43,629 nucleotides of DNA from Hamadaea sp. GTDB lineage: Bacteria > Actinomycetota > Actinomycetes > Mycobacteriales > Micromonosporaceae. This document shows positions 25,924-33,740 of the stretch, in pieces; within the stretch, counting starts at the first letter, position 1; every line of letters begins with the position of its first letter. Where the stretch lies: NCBI GenBank assembly GCA_013361475.1, contig JABFYB010000420.1, positions 1-43,629 of the forward strand. Reading direction: 5' to 3'. The translations under genes were made by a program, and so were the position numbers. Under the pieces are notes generated by a model, which saw nothing but the letters and a program-made list of their open reading frames with translations, ran no database searches and was not told the origin of the DNA.

Positions 25924-26178
25924 CTAGTGAGGTTTGGCGAACCGCCACGACAGCCGTCGCGTCACCTCGAGCATGACCAGTGAGCCGACCATCACGAAGA
26001 CGGCGATCCACCCGCAGAGGGCGGTCACGATCAGCGTCCCGACCCAGACCGCGGCCAGCGCGGCCGCCGGAATCGAGACATGCTTTCGCGATCGCATTCG
26101 GGTCACGAATTGCGGATCACTGGCGACCAGCTCGTGCTCGATGTCGGCGAGCTGCTGCGCGTCTTTTTCGCTGAGCAC
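25924..26178 (-). CDS. DUF3040-type small membrane protein
   Basis: An 84-residue protein with the DUF3040 pattern: an N-terminal helix LSEKDAQQLADIEHEL ending in a short basic linker, then two hydrophobic segments (about residues 35-52 and 55-73) and a basic tail. DUF3040 proteins are common in actinobacteria and have no known function. The GTG at 26178 has GAGG 8 nt upstream and begins exactly at the family motif; further upstream starts would add unrelated sequence. It is on the opposite strand to its neighbours. Confidence 0.75.
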   Translation of the reverse strand: MLSEKDAQQLADIEHELVASDPQFVTRMRSRKHVSIPAAALAAVWVGTLIVTALCGWIAVFVMVGSLVMLEVTRRLSWRFAKPH

Positions 26179-26459
26179 TGTGATCACCTCGGTCGGTTGT
26201 CCAGTTCGGATAGGCGACTGCGGACTGAAAGAAGCGACGGCGCGGCGCCCCTCGCACGGGCGCGGCGCGATCGACACGGCTCGGGTGACCGCATCGAGGC
26301 GGTACCAGGGCAACGAACCGTGTTTCCTTATCTGTGCATCATTCCTTTCCCGGGCGTACGCCGTGGTCCATGGAGACCGCAATTACGAAGAAGACCACAC
26401 CGATTGCGATGCGTATCGTCAGCCGCACCGTGTGGCCTAGTGGAAGGGGAGGGAACGTC

Positions 26460-27059
26460 ATGTCGAACGTGGCCCTGAGTCAGACGGCGCCGGCGGGTGG
26501 ATTCCTCGCCACACTCAATAGCCGCTATCACCGGATCGGCCTCAACCTGTTCATGGCGATCGTGCTCGCGCACTGGGCCGAGCATCTCGTGCAGGCGTAC
26601 CAGATCTGGGTGCTCGGCTGGCCCCGCCCACAGTCGCGCGGTGTCCTCGGGCAGTACTTCCCGTGGCTGGTCACCTCGGAGTGGCTGCACTACGGGTACG
26701 CGATCGTGATGCTCGTCTTCCTGTTCCTGCTGCGCCCCGGCTTCACCGGCCGGTCGCGTACCTGGTGGACGATCGCGCTGGCGATCCAGTTCTGGCACCA
26801 CATCGAGCACTTCCTGCTGCTCATCCAAGCGCAGACGCACACGCCGTTCTTCGGCCAGAAGGTGCCGACCAGCATCCTGCAGCTGGTCCTGCCCCGCGTC
26901 GAGCTGCACTTGTTCTACAACTCCGTCGTCTTCATCCCGATGATCATCGCGATGTACTTCCACCTCCGGCCCAACCGTGCCGAGCTGGACCGGATGACGT
27001 GCACCTGCGCCGTCGAGAAGCGCCGACCGCGCCAGCTCGCCGAGGTGGGCGCGGCGTGA
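26460..27059 (+). CDS. Unassigned His-rich four-helix membrane protein
   Basis: I do not recognise this 199-residue protein. It has about four hydrophobic segments (near residues 28-48, 75-97, 103-125 and 142-162). Histidines and acids sit in or beside helices: AHWAEHLVQAY near 38, WHHIEHF near 112 and VELHLFYN near 143. These could bind metal or heme. The C-terminal tail has CTC followed by basic residues. The ATG at 26460 has GGGGAGGG about 6 nt upstream. Its stop overlaps the GTG of a CopC-like gene by 4 bp. The position just after unbV-unbU suggests a membrane redox role (speculation). Confidence 0.8.
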   Translation: MSNVALSQTAPAGGFLATLNSRYHRIGLNLFMAIVLAHWAEHLVQAYQIWVLGWPRPQSRGVLGQYFPWLVTSEWLHYGYAIVMLVFLFLLRPGFTGRSRTWWTIALAIQFWHHIEHFLLLIQAQTHTPFFGQKVPTSILQLVLPRVELHLFYNSVVFIPMIIAMYFHLRPNRAELDRMTCTCAVEKRRPRQLAEVGAA

Positions 27060-27658
27060 GGTTCGCCCACCGCGTACGCCGTTTCGCCGTGGTGCTGTCA
27101 GCGGGCCTGCTCGCCCTGGCGGCCGCCGGCGGTCCGGCGTACGCGCAGGGGCGCCTGACGACGAGCGATCCGCCGGACGGAGCGGCGCTGGCCAGCGCGC
27201 CGCGGCAGGTGACCCTGCGCTTCGACGCGCCACCGTCGGCCCCCGATTCCCACGTCGCCGTACGCACCACCGCCGGAACCGACGTGGGCGGCGGCGACCT
27301 CCTCGCCGCCGGCAACGAGCTGACCCTGCCGGTCTCGATCACCACCGCCGGGGATTACCTGGTCGCCTTCCACGTCGTGTTCGCCGACGGCGGCGAGACC
27401 TTCGACGTGGTTCAGTTCAGCGTCGGCACCGGCGTGCCGCCGTCGCCGGCCGCGGCCGCCGTCGTCGAGCAGGCCCGCTACGACGCGTCGGCGCACCAGC
27501 ACACGGTGGATCCGGTGGGCGCCACGTTTCTGTTCGTGGATCTGCTCGTTCTGTGCTCGGTGCTCGGTCTGCTCTATCTGAAGCGGCCGGGCGCCGTGGG
27601 CCGGATCACCGGCCGTGCCAGTGAATCGCAATCGACGCAAGGAGCACGCGAATCGTGA
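27056..27658 (+). CDS. CopC-like periplasmic/anchored protein with lost copper ligands
   Basis: A 200-residue protein: a signal peptide (RR at about 8, hydrophobic 10-28, AYA cleavage near 30), a CopC-type Ig-like domain (SDPPDGAALASAP near 37-50 through FDVVQFSVG near 130) and a C-terminal helix (about 162-180) that anchors it. Classic CopC begins with His after cleavage and has a conserved DGH; here the mature end would be Gln-Gly and the later motif reads ADGGETFD. The usual Cu(II) ligands are therefore missing and copper binding is doubtful. GTG and stop both overlap neighbours by 4 bp, making one coupled operon. Confidence 0.82.
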   Translation: MRFAHRVRRFAVVLSAGLLALAAAGGPAYAQGRLTTSDPPDGAALASAPRQVTLRFDAPPSAPDSHVAVRTTAGTDVGGGDLLAAGNELTLPVSITTAGDYLVAFHVVFADGGETFDVVQFSVGTGVPPSPAAAAVVEQARYDASAHQHTVDPVGATFLFVDLLVLCSVLGLLYLKRPGAVGRITGRASESQSTQGARES

Positions 27659-27867
27659 CCAGTCCCGGAAGAGGCCCGGCGATCAGCTATCCGGCCATCG
27701 AGAAGAAGTACGGCAAGTCGATCGACGAGTGGATGAAGATCATCGGCACCTCCCCTTTGACGAAGACCGGCGAACTCGTGAACTGGCTCAAGTCCGACCA
27801 CCAGGTCGGGCACGGCCATGCGATGGCGCTCGTCCATCGATACCAGCAGGAGAAGGCCGGAGCATAA
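27655..27867 (+). CDS. DUF4287-domain small protein
   Basis: A 70-residue soluble protein with the DUF4287 pattern: an N-terminal YPAIEKKYGKSIDEWMKII helix, LVNWLKSDHQVGHGHA and a terminal helix with HRYQQEK. The family has no established function. It occurs as a single domain in many actinobacteria. The GTG overlaps the CopC-like stop by 4 bp and AAGGAG lies at 27639-27644. Co-translation with two membrane proteins suggests a small cytosolic accessory part, but nothing in the sequence shows how. Confidence 0.8.
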   Translation: MTSPGRGPAISYPAIEKKYGKSIDEWMKIIGTSPLTKTGELVNWLKSDHQVGHGHAMALVHRYQQEKAGA

Positions 27868-27884
27868 GGCGTACAAGATGATGG

Positions 27885-27912
27885 AAAGGCCGGCGGACAT
27901 CCGCCGGCCTTT
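27885..27912 (+). terminator. Rho-independent-like hairpin
   Basis: A perfect 12-bp stem (27885-27896 with 27901-27912; arm AAAGGCCGGCGG), an ACAT loop and a TTTCTT tail lie 18 bp after the DUF4287 stop. Confidence 0.82.
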
Positions 27913-28001
27913 CTTGCTGCGCAATCACGGAGATGAGCGCCCACCGAGGAGCCGGATAGCGTGACGGAGCGATCTTAGTCAATCACTCTGGGAGGCTGTC
28001 G

Positions 28002-28889
28002 ATGGTGGAGCGGCGCATTCACACCGAGGATGAGCACGGAATCGCCCCCGACGGGCTCGGGCTCGACGACGACTACGCCGGCGAGCGTGATCTGCCGGTT
28101 CAGCAGGTGCGGTCGGCCGACGGCACGCTCATCGCCTATGAGAAGTCGGGCCGGGGTGAGCCGGTCGTCGTCCTCGGCGGCGGGCTGAACGACCGGGGGA
28201 TGTTCTACCCGTTCGCGAACCTCATGTCCGAGAACTTCACCGTGTACAACTGCGACCGGCGCGGGCGCGGCGACAGCGGCATGGGTGACCTCGACGGCTA
28301 CGTGATCGAGCGCGAGGTCGAGGACCTGGCGGCGGTGGTCGAGGCGGTCGAGAAGGACACTGGGCAGACGCCGTACGTGTTCGCCAACTGCACCGGCGGC
28401 CAGATCGTCATCCTCGCCGCCGCGGCCGGGGTGCCGATGAAGAAGCTCGGCCTCTACGAGCCCCCGTACTGGTCGCGTCCGGCCACCACGGAGCAGATCG
28501 AGGAGATCCGGCGGCTCAACGAGGCCGGGGACCACGACGGCGCGGTGGCGTTGTTCGGCCGCGACGTCGTCGGTTTCGTCACCGACGAGACGATCGACGG
28601 CTTCCGTCAGCATCCGGCGTGGCAGGCGTTCCTGGCCAACGCGCCGTCGACCTACTACGACGCGATCATCAGCCGCGACCACACGCAGATCCCGCACGAG
28701 GCACTGGCGAAGATCAGCGCGCCGACCCTCATCATCCGGGGCGAGCTGACCGTGCGCGGCATCTTCGACGCGATGGAGAAGGTCGTCGACGAGCTGGCCG
28801 ACGCGAAGCTCGTCACGATGGAGGAGGTCGGGCACCTCTACGACCAGAAGCGGGTCGCGCCGATCATGACCGAGTTCTTCCAGTCCTGA
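28002..28889 (+). CDS. Alpha/beta-hydrolase with Cys in the nucleophile position
   Basis: A 295-residue alpha/beta-hydrolase-fold protein. The oxyanion region GGGLNDRG is near 61-68 and the strand-turn CDRRGRGDS near 83. The nucleophile elbow reads ANCTGGQ, so Cys130 replaces the usual Ser. His278 in VGHLYD is the expected base. The acid is uncertain: IRGELTVRG has Glu where Asp is usual. Cys-based members exist (dienelactone hydrolase) but are rare. It may be a lactonase, thioesterase or a non-hydrolytic enzyme. GGAGG lies 6 nt before the ATG. It is 9 bp upstream of the P450, apparently one operon with it and the SDR. Confidence 0.82.
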   Translation: MVERRIHTEDEHGIAPDGLGLDDDYAGERDLPVQQVRSADGTLIAYEKSGRGEPVVVLGGGLNDRGMFYPFANLMSENFTVYNCDRRGRGDSGMGDLDGYVIEREVEDLAAVVEAVEKDTGQTPYVFANCTGGQIVILAAAAGVPMKKLGLYEPPYWSRPATTEQIEEIRRLNEAGDHDGAVALFGRDVVGFVTDETIDGFRQHPAWQAFLANAPSTYYDAIISRDHTQIPHEALAKISAPTLIIRGELTVRGIFDAMEKVVDELADAKLVTMEEVGHLYDQKRVAPIMTEFFQS

Positions 28890-28898
28890 GGCGACGCG

Positions 28899-30137
28899 AT
28901 GACCGACACGACTGCAGAGCCGGCGATCCGCTGCCCGATGGCCCTGTCCCGGACCCGGTCCGGGCTGGACGTCTCCGACGAGCTGTCCCGCGTCCGCGAC
29001 TCGGGCGAACTCGCGCAGGTCACCACCGCCTTCGGTCAGGAGGCGACGCTGATCAGCCGGTACGCCGAAGTCCGCGCGCAGCTCGCCGACACCGAGGGGT
29101 TCTTCGTCGGCACCGTGCCGCCGCCGCCGGCGTTGACCGACGCCGGATTCGACCCGGAGAAGATCCGCCGCCGGCGCAAGGTCGGCAACCTGATCTTCCT
29201 CGACCCGCCGGAGCACACCCGGCTGCGCAAGATGGTGCACGCCTGGTTCACCACCCGCCGCGTCGAGCGGCTGCGGCCGCGGGTCGTCGAGATCATCCAC
29301 ACCGCCCTGGACGCCATGGAGAAGGCCGGTCCGCCGGTCGACCTCGTGACCATGTTCGCCAAGACCGTGCCGGTCATGGTGATCTGCGAGCTGATCGGCG
29401 TACCGGAGGCCGACCGGGAACGGTTCCGCAGCAAGGCCTCCCGGGTCGAGGACGACTCGTCGCCGCTGGCCGAGCTGCGCCGGCTCGGCGACGCCGGCTG
29501 GGTGACCCGGGAACTCATCAACCACCATCGGGCCAACCCGAGCGACGACATCCTCGGCATGCTCCTCCGTGAGCACGGTGCGGGCAGCGAGGCCGACGAC
29601 ATCACCGACGACGAACTCGTCGGCCTGGCCAACGCGCTGCTCATCGCCGGGCACGAGACGACTACGCAGATGCTGTCCCTGGGTACGCTCGCCCTCCTGC
29701 GCCATCCCGACCAGCTGGCCATGATGCGGGACGACCCCGACGTCGTGCCCGGCGCGGTCGAGGAACTGCTGCGCTACCTGGGCGTGCTGCACGGGGGTTT
29801 CGTCCGTCAGGCCACCCGCGACACCGTCATCGGCGAGCACACCTTCCGCGAAGGCGACCTCGTCGTCCCGGCCCTCGCGGCGGCGAACCGGGATCCGGAG
29901 TACATCCAGGACGGTGACCGGCTCGACATCACCCGGGCGCCGTCGGGTCACCTCGCCTTCGGCCACGGCGTGCACTTCTGCATCGGTGCGCCGCTGGCCC
30001 GGATGGAGCTGCGGGAGGCGTACCCGGCGTTGCTCAACCGGTTCCCGGGGCTACGCCTGGCGGTGCCCGAGTCCGAGCTCCAGTTCAGCGACGACACCAC
30101 CGTGTACGCCTTGAAAAGCCTGCCCGTCACCTGGTGA
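28899..30137 (+). CDS. Cytochrome P450 (class I bacterial, first copy)
   Basis: A 412-residue soluble P450 that would hydroxylate or otherwise oxidise a cluster intermediate using external ferredoxin. The I-helix AGHETTTQ is near residue 250, the ExxR pair in EELLRY near 288, and the heme loop FGHGVHFCIGAPLARME near 350 contains the axial Cys. The length is standard. Neocarzinostatin uses a P450 (NcsB3) to hydroxylate its naphthoate; this or the P450 at 35287 could play that part (inference). No ferredoxin or reductase gene lies nearby. The short gaps on both sides support an operon. Confidence 0.92.
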   Translation: MTDTTAEPAIRCPMALSRTRSGLDVSDELSRVRDSGELAQVTTAFGQEATLISRYAEVRAQLADTEGFFVGTVPPPPALTDAGFDPEKIRRRRKVGNLIFLDPPEHTRLRKMVHAWFTTRRVERLRPRVVEIIHTALDAMEKAGPPVDLVTMFAKTVPVMVICELIGVPEADRERFRSKASRVEDDSSPLAELRRLGDAGWVTRELINHHRANPSDDILGMLLREHGAGSEADDITDDELVGLANALLIAGHETTTQMLSLGTLALLRHPDQLAMMRDDPDVVPGAVEELLRYLGVLHGGFVRQATRDTVIGEHTFREGDLVVPALAAANRDPEYIQDGDRLDITRAPSGHLAFGHGVHFCIGAPLARMELREAYPALLNRFPGLRLAVPESELQFSDDTTVYALKSLPVTW

Positions 30138-30150
30138 AGAAGGGGGAACC

Positions 30151-31053
30151 ATGTCGGAGTACGACAATCAAGTGGGGGAGGGAGTGCAGCCGCCGGCGAA
30201 GGTGCTCGTCATCGGCGCCGCCGGGTACGCCGGCACGCATACCGCGCGCGCCTTCCTCCAGGCCGGTTACCAGGTCACGTGCCTGCAACGGCCGGGCGGC
30301 AAGACCATCCCCAGCCGTTATCCGACGGTGCCCGGGGATCTGACCGACCCGGCGTCGCTGACCGAGGCCGCACGCGGCTTCGACCTCGTCGTCAACCTCG
30401 GCGCGATCCTCGACGAGGACCAGGATCTCGCCTCGGTCGACGGCCTGCTCGCGTCGGGCGTACCGCTGATCTACACCTCCGGCTCGGACGTCTCCGGCGA
30501 GGGCTACACCACCGAGGACACCGTCCCGATCCCGCATCCGTTCGTCGGCTGGCGGGACAAGGTGGAACGGCGCGTCATCGACGGTGGCGGCATCATCGTG
30601 CGGCCGGGCCTCATCTACGGCAACGGCGGCGGCGTCGTGGGCGACCGCTGGATCCCGCTGCGTGACCGGGTCGGCGCCGGCGTCTACCTCGGTGAGCCCG
30701 GCGTACGCTGGGGCGCCGTCCACGTCGAGGACCTGGCCTGGTTGTACGTGGCGATCGCCAAGAAGGCCGCGCCGCGCACCTACTGGTACGGCGTCTCCGA
30801 GAACATCGAGGTCGACGTCATCGCCGACGTGGTCGGCGGGGGCAAGACGATGTCGTGGTCGCTCGACGAGGAGCCGCCGCCCGAGATCGCGATCTTCGCC
30901 GGGCTGTTCCGGCTCGACCAGGAATGCTCGGCGGTGAAGACGCGGCACGCGCTCGGCTGGAATCCGGTGCACACCTCGCTCGTCGAGGCGCTGCGCCACG
31001 AACTGCGCCGCGAGCCGAAGACGGACTGGCGCCGGGAGATGCTCGACGCGTGA
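30151..31053 (+). CDS. Atypical NAD(P)-dependent epimerase/dehydratase-like SDR
   Basis: A 300-residue extended short-chain dehydrogenase/reductase-like protein. The nucleotide-binding motif GAAGYAGTHTA is near residues 25-35, followed by GDLTDP near 63 and YTSGSD near 110. The catalytic Tyr of YxxxK is missing: the segment reads VGWRDKVER, with Lys137 kept and Gly133 where Tyr is expected. It may bind cofactor without normal redox catalysis or use another residue. It lacks the sugar-specific features of NDP-sugar epimerases that I can recognise. It is last gene of the hydrolase-P450 operon and ends before a hairpin. Confidence 0.8.
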   Translation: MSEYDNQVGEGVQPPAKVLVIGAAGYAGTHTARAFLQAGYQVTCLQRPGGKTIPSRYPTVPGDLTDPASLTEAARGFDLVVNLGAILDEDQDLASVDGLLASGVPLIYTSGSDVSGEGYTTEDTVPIPHPFVGWRDKVERRVIDGGGIIVRPGLIYGNGGGVVGDRWIPLRDRVGAGVYLGEPGVRWGAVHVEDLAWLYVAIAKKAAPRTYWYGVSENIEVDVIADVVGGGKTMSWSLDEEPPPEIAIFAGLFRLDQECSAVKTRHALGWNPVHTSLVEALRHELRREPKTDWRREMLDA

Positions 31054-31068
31054 CCGCTCGGCACGACG

Positions 31069-31098
31069 ACGGCGGCCGGTACGCCTACCGGCCGCCGT
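31069..31098. terminator. Bidirectional hairpin terminator
   Basis: A perfect 12-bp stem (31069-31080 with 31087-31098; arm ACGGCGGCCGGT) with a 6-nt loop lies between convergent genes ending at 31053 and 31113. Confidence 0.8.
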
Positions 31099-31112
31099 GC
31101 GCTGTCCGGCCG

Positions 31113-31826
31113 TCAGGCCGGGTAGCGGTCGTGGTAGCGCACCGCGACGCTGTCCGGGCCGTCCATCTGCCGCCCCAGCGGCGTCAGGTCCAGGTAGTTG
31201 AACGTGTTGTGCAGGATGTCGTTCTCCCACCCGTACGACGAATAGGTGTGGAACACGTCCTCGCCCTCGCGCAGGAACACGCTGACCGCGCCCTGCTCGC
31301 CCTCGGTGAAGAAGGACTGGCCCTCGGCGAGCAGCGTCGCCTTGTCCTTGTAGTTGTACTCGACCGGGGCGATCGCCTCGTCGAGGGTGACGTGGAAGTC
31401 GTAGTTGAAGTCCGAGCCGAACGACGAGTACCACGGCATCGGCCAGCCCATGCGCTCGCGATGCCGCTGCAACTTCTCCAGCGGCGCGCGGGACACGATG
31501 GCGAACGTCGTGTTCCGCGCGTGCAGATGCGCGAGGTGACCGACGTTGTCCATGAGGAACGAGCAGAACCGGCAGCCCTCGTCCCAGGCCGGGTCGAACA
31601 TCATGTGGTAGACGATCAGCTGCCGCCGGCCGTCGAACATGTCGGCCAGCGACACGGTCCCCTGGTCGCCCTCGAAGACGTATTTCTTGTCGACCCGCAC
31701 CATCGGCAGCTGCTGCCGTTCGGCGGTCGCGGCCCGCCGGGCCTCGTTCGCCGCCGTCTCGGCGGCCAGCAGAGCCTTGCGGGCGGTCAGCCACTCCTCG
31801 GGGCTGACGACAGTCGGTAGACGCAT
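31113..31826 (-). CDS. DUF899 thioredoxin-like protein
   Basis: A 237-residue protein of the DUF899 family with a thioredoxin-like fold. The redox segment DEGCRFCSFLMD (a CxxC) lies near residue 85, preceded by LIVYHMMFDP. Conserved Trp/Tyr blocks PWYSSFGSDFNYDF near 130 and the C-terminal NTFNYLDLTPLGRQ match the family. The function is unknown, but family genes are often linked to ECF sigma factors and stress. An ECF42-type promoter (31879-31905, minus) lies 53 bp upstream of the ATG. The gene is divergent from the YCII-sigma pair. Confidence 0.9.
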   Translation of the reverse strand: MRLPTVVSPEEWLTARKALLAAETAANEARRAATAERQQLPMVRVDKKYVFEGDQGTVSLADMFDGRRQLIVYHMMFDPAWDEGCRFCSFLMDNVGHLAHLHARNTTFAIVSRAPLEKLQRHRERMGWPMPWYSSFGSDFNYDFHVTLDEAIAPVEYNYKDKATLLAEGQSFFTEGEQGAVSVFLREGEDVFHTYSSYGWENDILHNTFNYLDLTPLGRQMDGPDSVAVRYHDRYPA

Positions 31827-31878
31827 GAAACCTTCCCTTGGTTCGGCCCGATGATCCGGTTTTCCGCCTCATTAGTGA

Positions 31879-31905
31879 GTCGGAGCCGGACGCCGGATTT
31901 CGACA
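31879..31905 (-). promoter_or_regulatory. Predicted ECF42-type promoter of the DUF899 gene
   Basis: On the minus strand TGTCGA (31900-31905) and CGAC (31879-31882) are 17 nt apart. The flanking AAATCCGG and GGCTCCGACT closely match the other three sites. Confidence 0.78.
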
Positions 31906-32006
31906 TCCGGGCGGATCCATCGACCCGCGTGGCACCGTTGCCCACCCCTGGAGGATGCTCTAGCCTCGGTCGGGTGGCCGGACCCGTGGAGGGTCAGCTC
32001 GCTGGA

Positions 32007-32033
32007 TGTCGAAATCCGCCTCTTTGTTCCGAC
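32007..32033 (+). promoter_or_regulatory. Predicted ECF42-type promoter of the YCII-sigma operon
   Basis: TGTCGA (32007-32012) and CGAC (32030-32033) are 17 nt apart, with the CGAC box 50 bp before the YCII ATG. It is the expected autoregulated promoter of an ECF42 sigma factor. Confidence 0.8.
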
Positions 32034-32082
32034 TTACTTGATGAGAGGCGCCGACACCGGCGCCGGAGCGTAGGGGTGAAGC

Positions 32083-32472
32083 ATGAAGTATGTCGTCCTG
32101 ATCCACAGCAACCCGGCCAGCTGGGTCCACCCGATGTTCCTGCACCAGCACGAGCCGCTGGAGCCGGAGGCGCGCGAGACCAAGCTCAAGGAGTTCGCCG
32201 CCCTCATGACGGAGATCCACCAGTCCGGCGAACTGGTCGAGTCGGCCGCCCTCGACGCGCCGTCGACCACCAAGACGCTGCGTATCCGCGACGAGCAGCT
32301 CACCGTCACCGACGGCCCGTTCGTCGACGTCAAGGAGCACCTGGCCGGATTCTTCCTCATCGACGTGGCCAGCGAGGAGCGGGCGATCGAGATCGCGTCG
32401 CGGATGCCCGACGCCCGGTACGGGACCGTCGAACTGCGGCCGCTCGCGGATCTGTCCGACATGGAGAGGTGA
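32083..32472 (+). CDS. YCII-related (DGPF-type) protein, ECF42 partner
   Basis: A 129-residue YCII-domain protein with KYVVLIHSNPA at the N-terminus and the diagnostic DGPFVDVKEHLAGFF near residue 84. DGPF proteins are the hallmark neighbours of ECF42 sigma factors; they are thought to take part in stress responses, with no proven reaction. Its TGA overlaps the sigma-factor ATG by 1 bp (TGATG at 32470-32474), so the two are translationally coupled. It shares its promoter type with the orphan YCII gene at 6114-6446. Confidence 0.92.
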   Translation: MKYVVLIHSNPASWVHPMFLHQHEPLEPEARETKLKEFAALMTEIHQSGELVESAALDAPSTTKTLRIRDEQLTVTDGPFVDVKEHLAGFFLIDVASEERAIEIASRMPDARYGTVELRPLADLSDMER

Positions 32473-33701
32473 TGGTCCCGGAGGACCTGCTGCGCGGACT
32501 CGTGCCGCAGGTCCTCAGCGTACTCGTCCGTCGGTACGGCAACTTCGACGCGTGCGAGGACGCGGTCCAGGAGGCCCTGCTCGCGGCCGTGGTGCAATGG
32601 CCGGAGCAGGGCATACCCGACTCTCCGGCGGCCTGGCTGATCACCGTCGCCGGCCGCCGCCTCACCGACCTCCAGCGCAGCGAGGCCGCGCGCCAGCATC
32701 GCGAGGCGACCTCAGCCGCGTTGACGCCCCGCGACGAGTTCGTCACCATCGGCCCGGGTGACGACCAGTCCCGCGGCGACGACACCCTCGTCCTGCTGCT
32801 GCTCTGCTGCCATCCGGCGCTGTCCCGGCCGTCGGCGATGGCGCTCACCCTCCGGGCCGTCGGCGGCCTCACCACCACCCAGATCGCCCACGCGTTCATG
32901 GTCCCGGACGCCACCATGGGCCAGCGGATCAGCCGGGCCAAGCAGCAGATCAAGGCGGCCGGGGCGAGCTTCCGCCTGCCGACCGGCCCCGATCTGCACG
33001 ACCGGCTCCGCGTGGTGCGCCACGTCCTCTACCTGATCTTCAACGAGGGCTACACCGCCACCTCCGGCCCCGACCTGCGCCGGCCCGACCTGACCGCCGA
33101 AGCCATCCGGCTCACCCGCGAACTGCACCGGCTGCTGCCCGACGACGGCGAAGTCGCCGGGCTCCTCGCGCTCATGCTGCTCACCGACGCGCGCAGCTCC
33201 GCGCGTACCGGGCCGGACGGCACCCTGATCGCACTGGCCGACCAGGACCGGACAAAGTGGAATCAGGACCAGATCGCCGAGGGCACGGCACTGGTCACGC
33301 AGACCCTCAGCGCGGCGCCCATCGGCCCCTACCAGCTCCAAGCCGCGATCGCCGCGGTCCACGACGAGGCGGCGCGCGCCGAGGACACCGACTGGCCCCA
33401 GATCCTCGTCCTCTACGAACTGCTCGAACAGGTCTGGCCCAACCCCATGGTCCGGCTCAACAAGGCGGTCGCCCTGGCGATGGCCGACGGCCCCGCGGCC
33501 GGCCTCGAGCTGCTGGCCACGCTCGACTCCGACGAGCGCGTCGCGGGTGGTCACCGTCTTCAAGCGGTACGCGCACATCTGCTGGAACTGGCCGGTGACG
33601 TGCCGGCGGCGCTGACGGCGTACGAGGAGGCCGCCCGGCGCGCGACGAGTCTGCCGGAGCGCCGCTATCTGGAGGACCGAGCCTCCCGCCTCCACGAATG
33701 A
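32472..33701 (+). CDS. ECF42-group RNA polymerase sigma factor
   Basis: A 409-residue extracytoplasmic-function sigma factor. The sigma-2 region is at about 8-75 (YGNFDACEDAVQEALLAA, then PAAWLITVAGRRLTD). The sigma-4 region is at about 115-165 (GGLTTTQIAHAFMVP, then MGQRISRAKQQI). A C-terminal extension of about 240 residues, with NEGYTA near 190 and VRLNKAVALA near 325, is TPR-like and typical of ECF42. No anti-sigma gene is adjacent, as expected for this group. Its likely targets are the four TGTCGA-N17-CGAC promoters in this window. Confidence 0.93.
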   Translation: MVPEDLLRGLVPQVLSVLVRRYGNFDACEDAVQEALLAAVVQWPEQGIPDSPAAWLITVAGRRLTDLQRSEAARQHREATSAALTPRDEFVTIGPGDDQSRGDDTLVLLLLCCHPALSRPSAMALTLRAVGGLTTTQIAHAFMVPDATMGQRISRAKQQIKAAGASFRLPTGPDLHDRLRVVRHVLYLIFNEGYTATSGPDLRRPDLTAEAIRLTRELHRLLPDDGEVAGLLALMLLTDARSSARTGPDGTLIALADQDRTKWNQDQIAEGTALVTQTLSAAPIGPYQLQAAIAAVHDEAARAEDTDWPQILVLYELLEQVWPNPMVRLNKAVALAMADGPAAGLELLATLDSDERVAGGHRLQAVRAHLLELAGDVPAALTAYEEAARRATSLPERRYLEDRASRLHE

Positions 33702-33729
33702 GCCCCGGCCGACGGAGATGGCCGGGGCT
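33701..33729. terminator. Bidirectional hairpin terminator
   Basis: A perfect 10-bp stem (33701-33710 with 33720-33729; arm AGCCCCGGCC) with a 9-nt loop starts at the last base of the sigma-factor gene and precedes the convergent MFS gene. Confidence 0.72.
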
Positions 33730-33740
33730 GGAGAAGCAGA

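Noticed and set aside
27975-29975. A 666-codon open frame antisense to the hydrolase and P450 genes
   Set aside because: No recognisable domain and typical shadow composition; both sense genes have complete motifs and ribosome binding sites.
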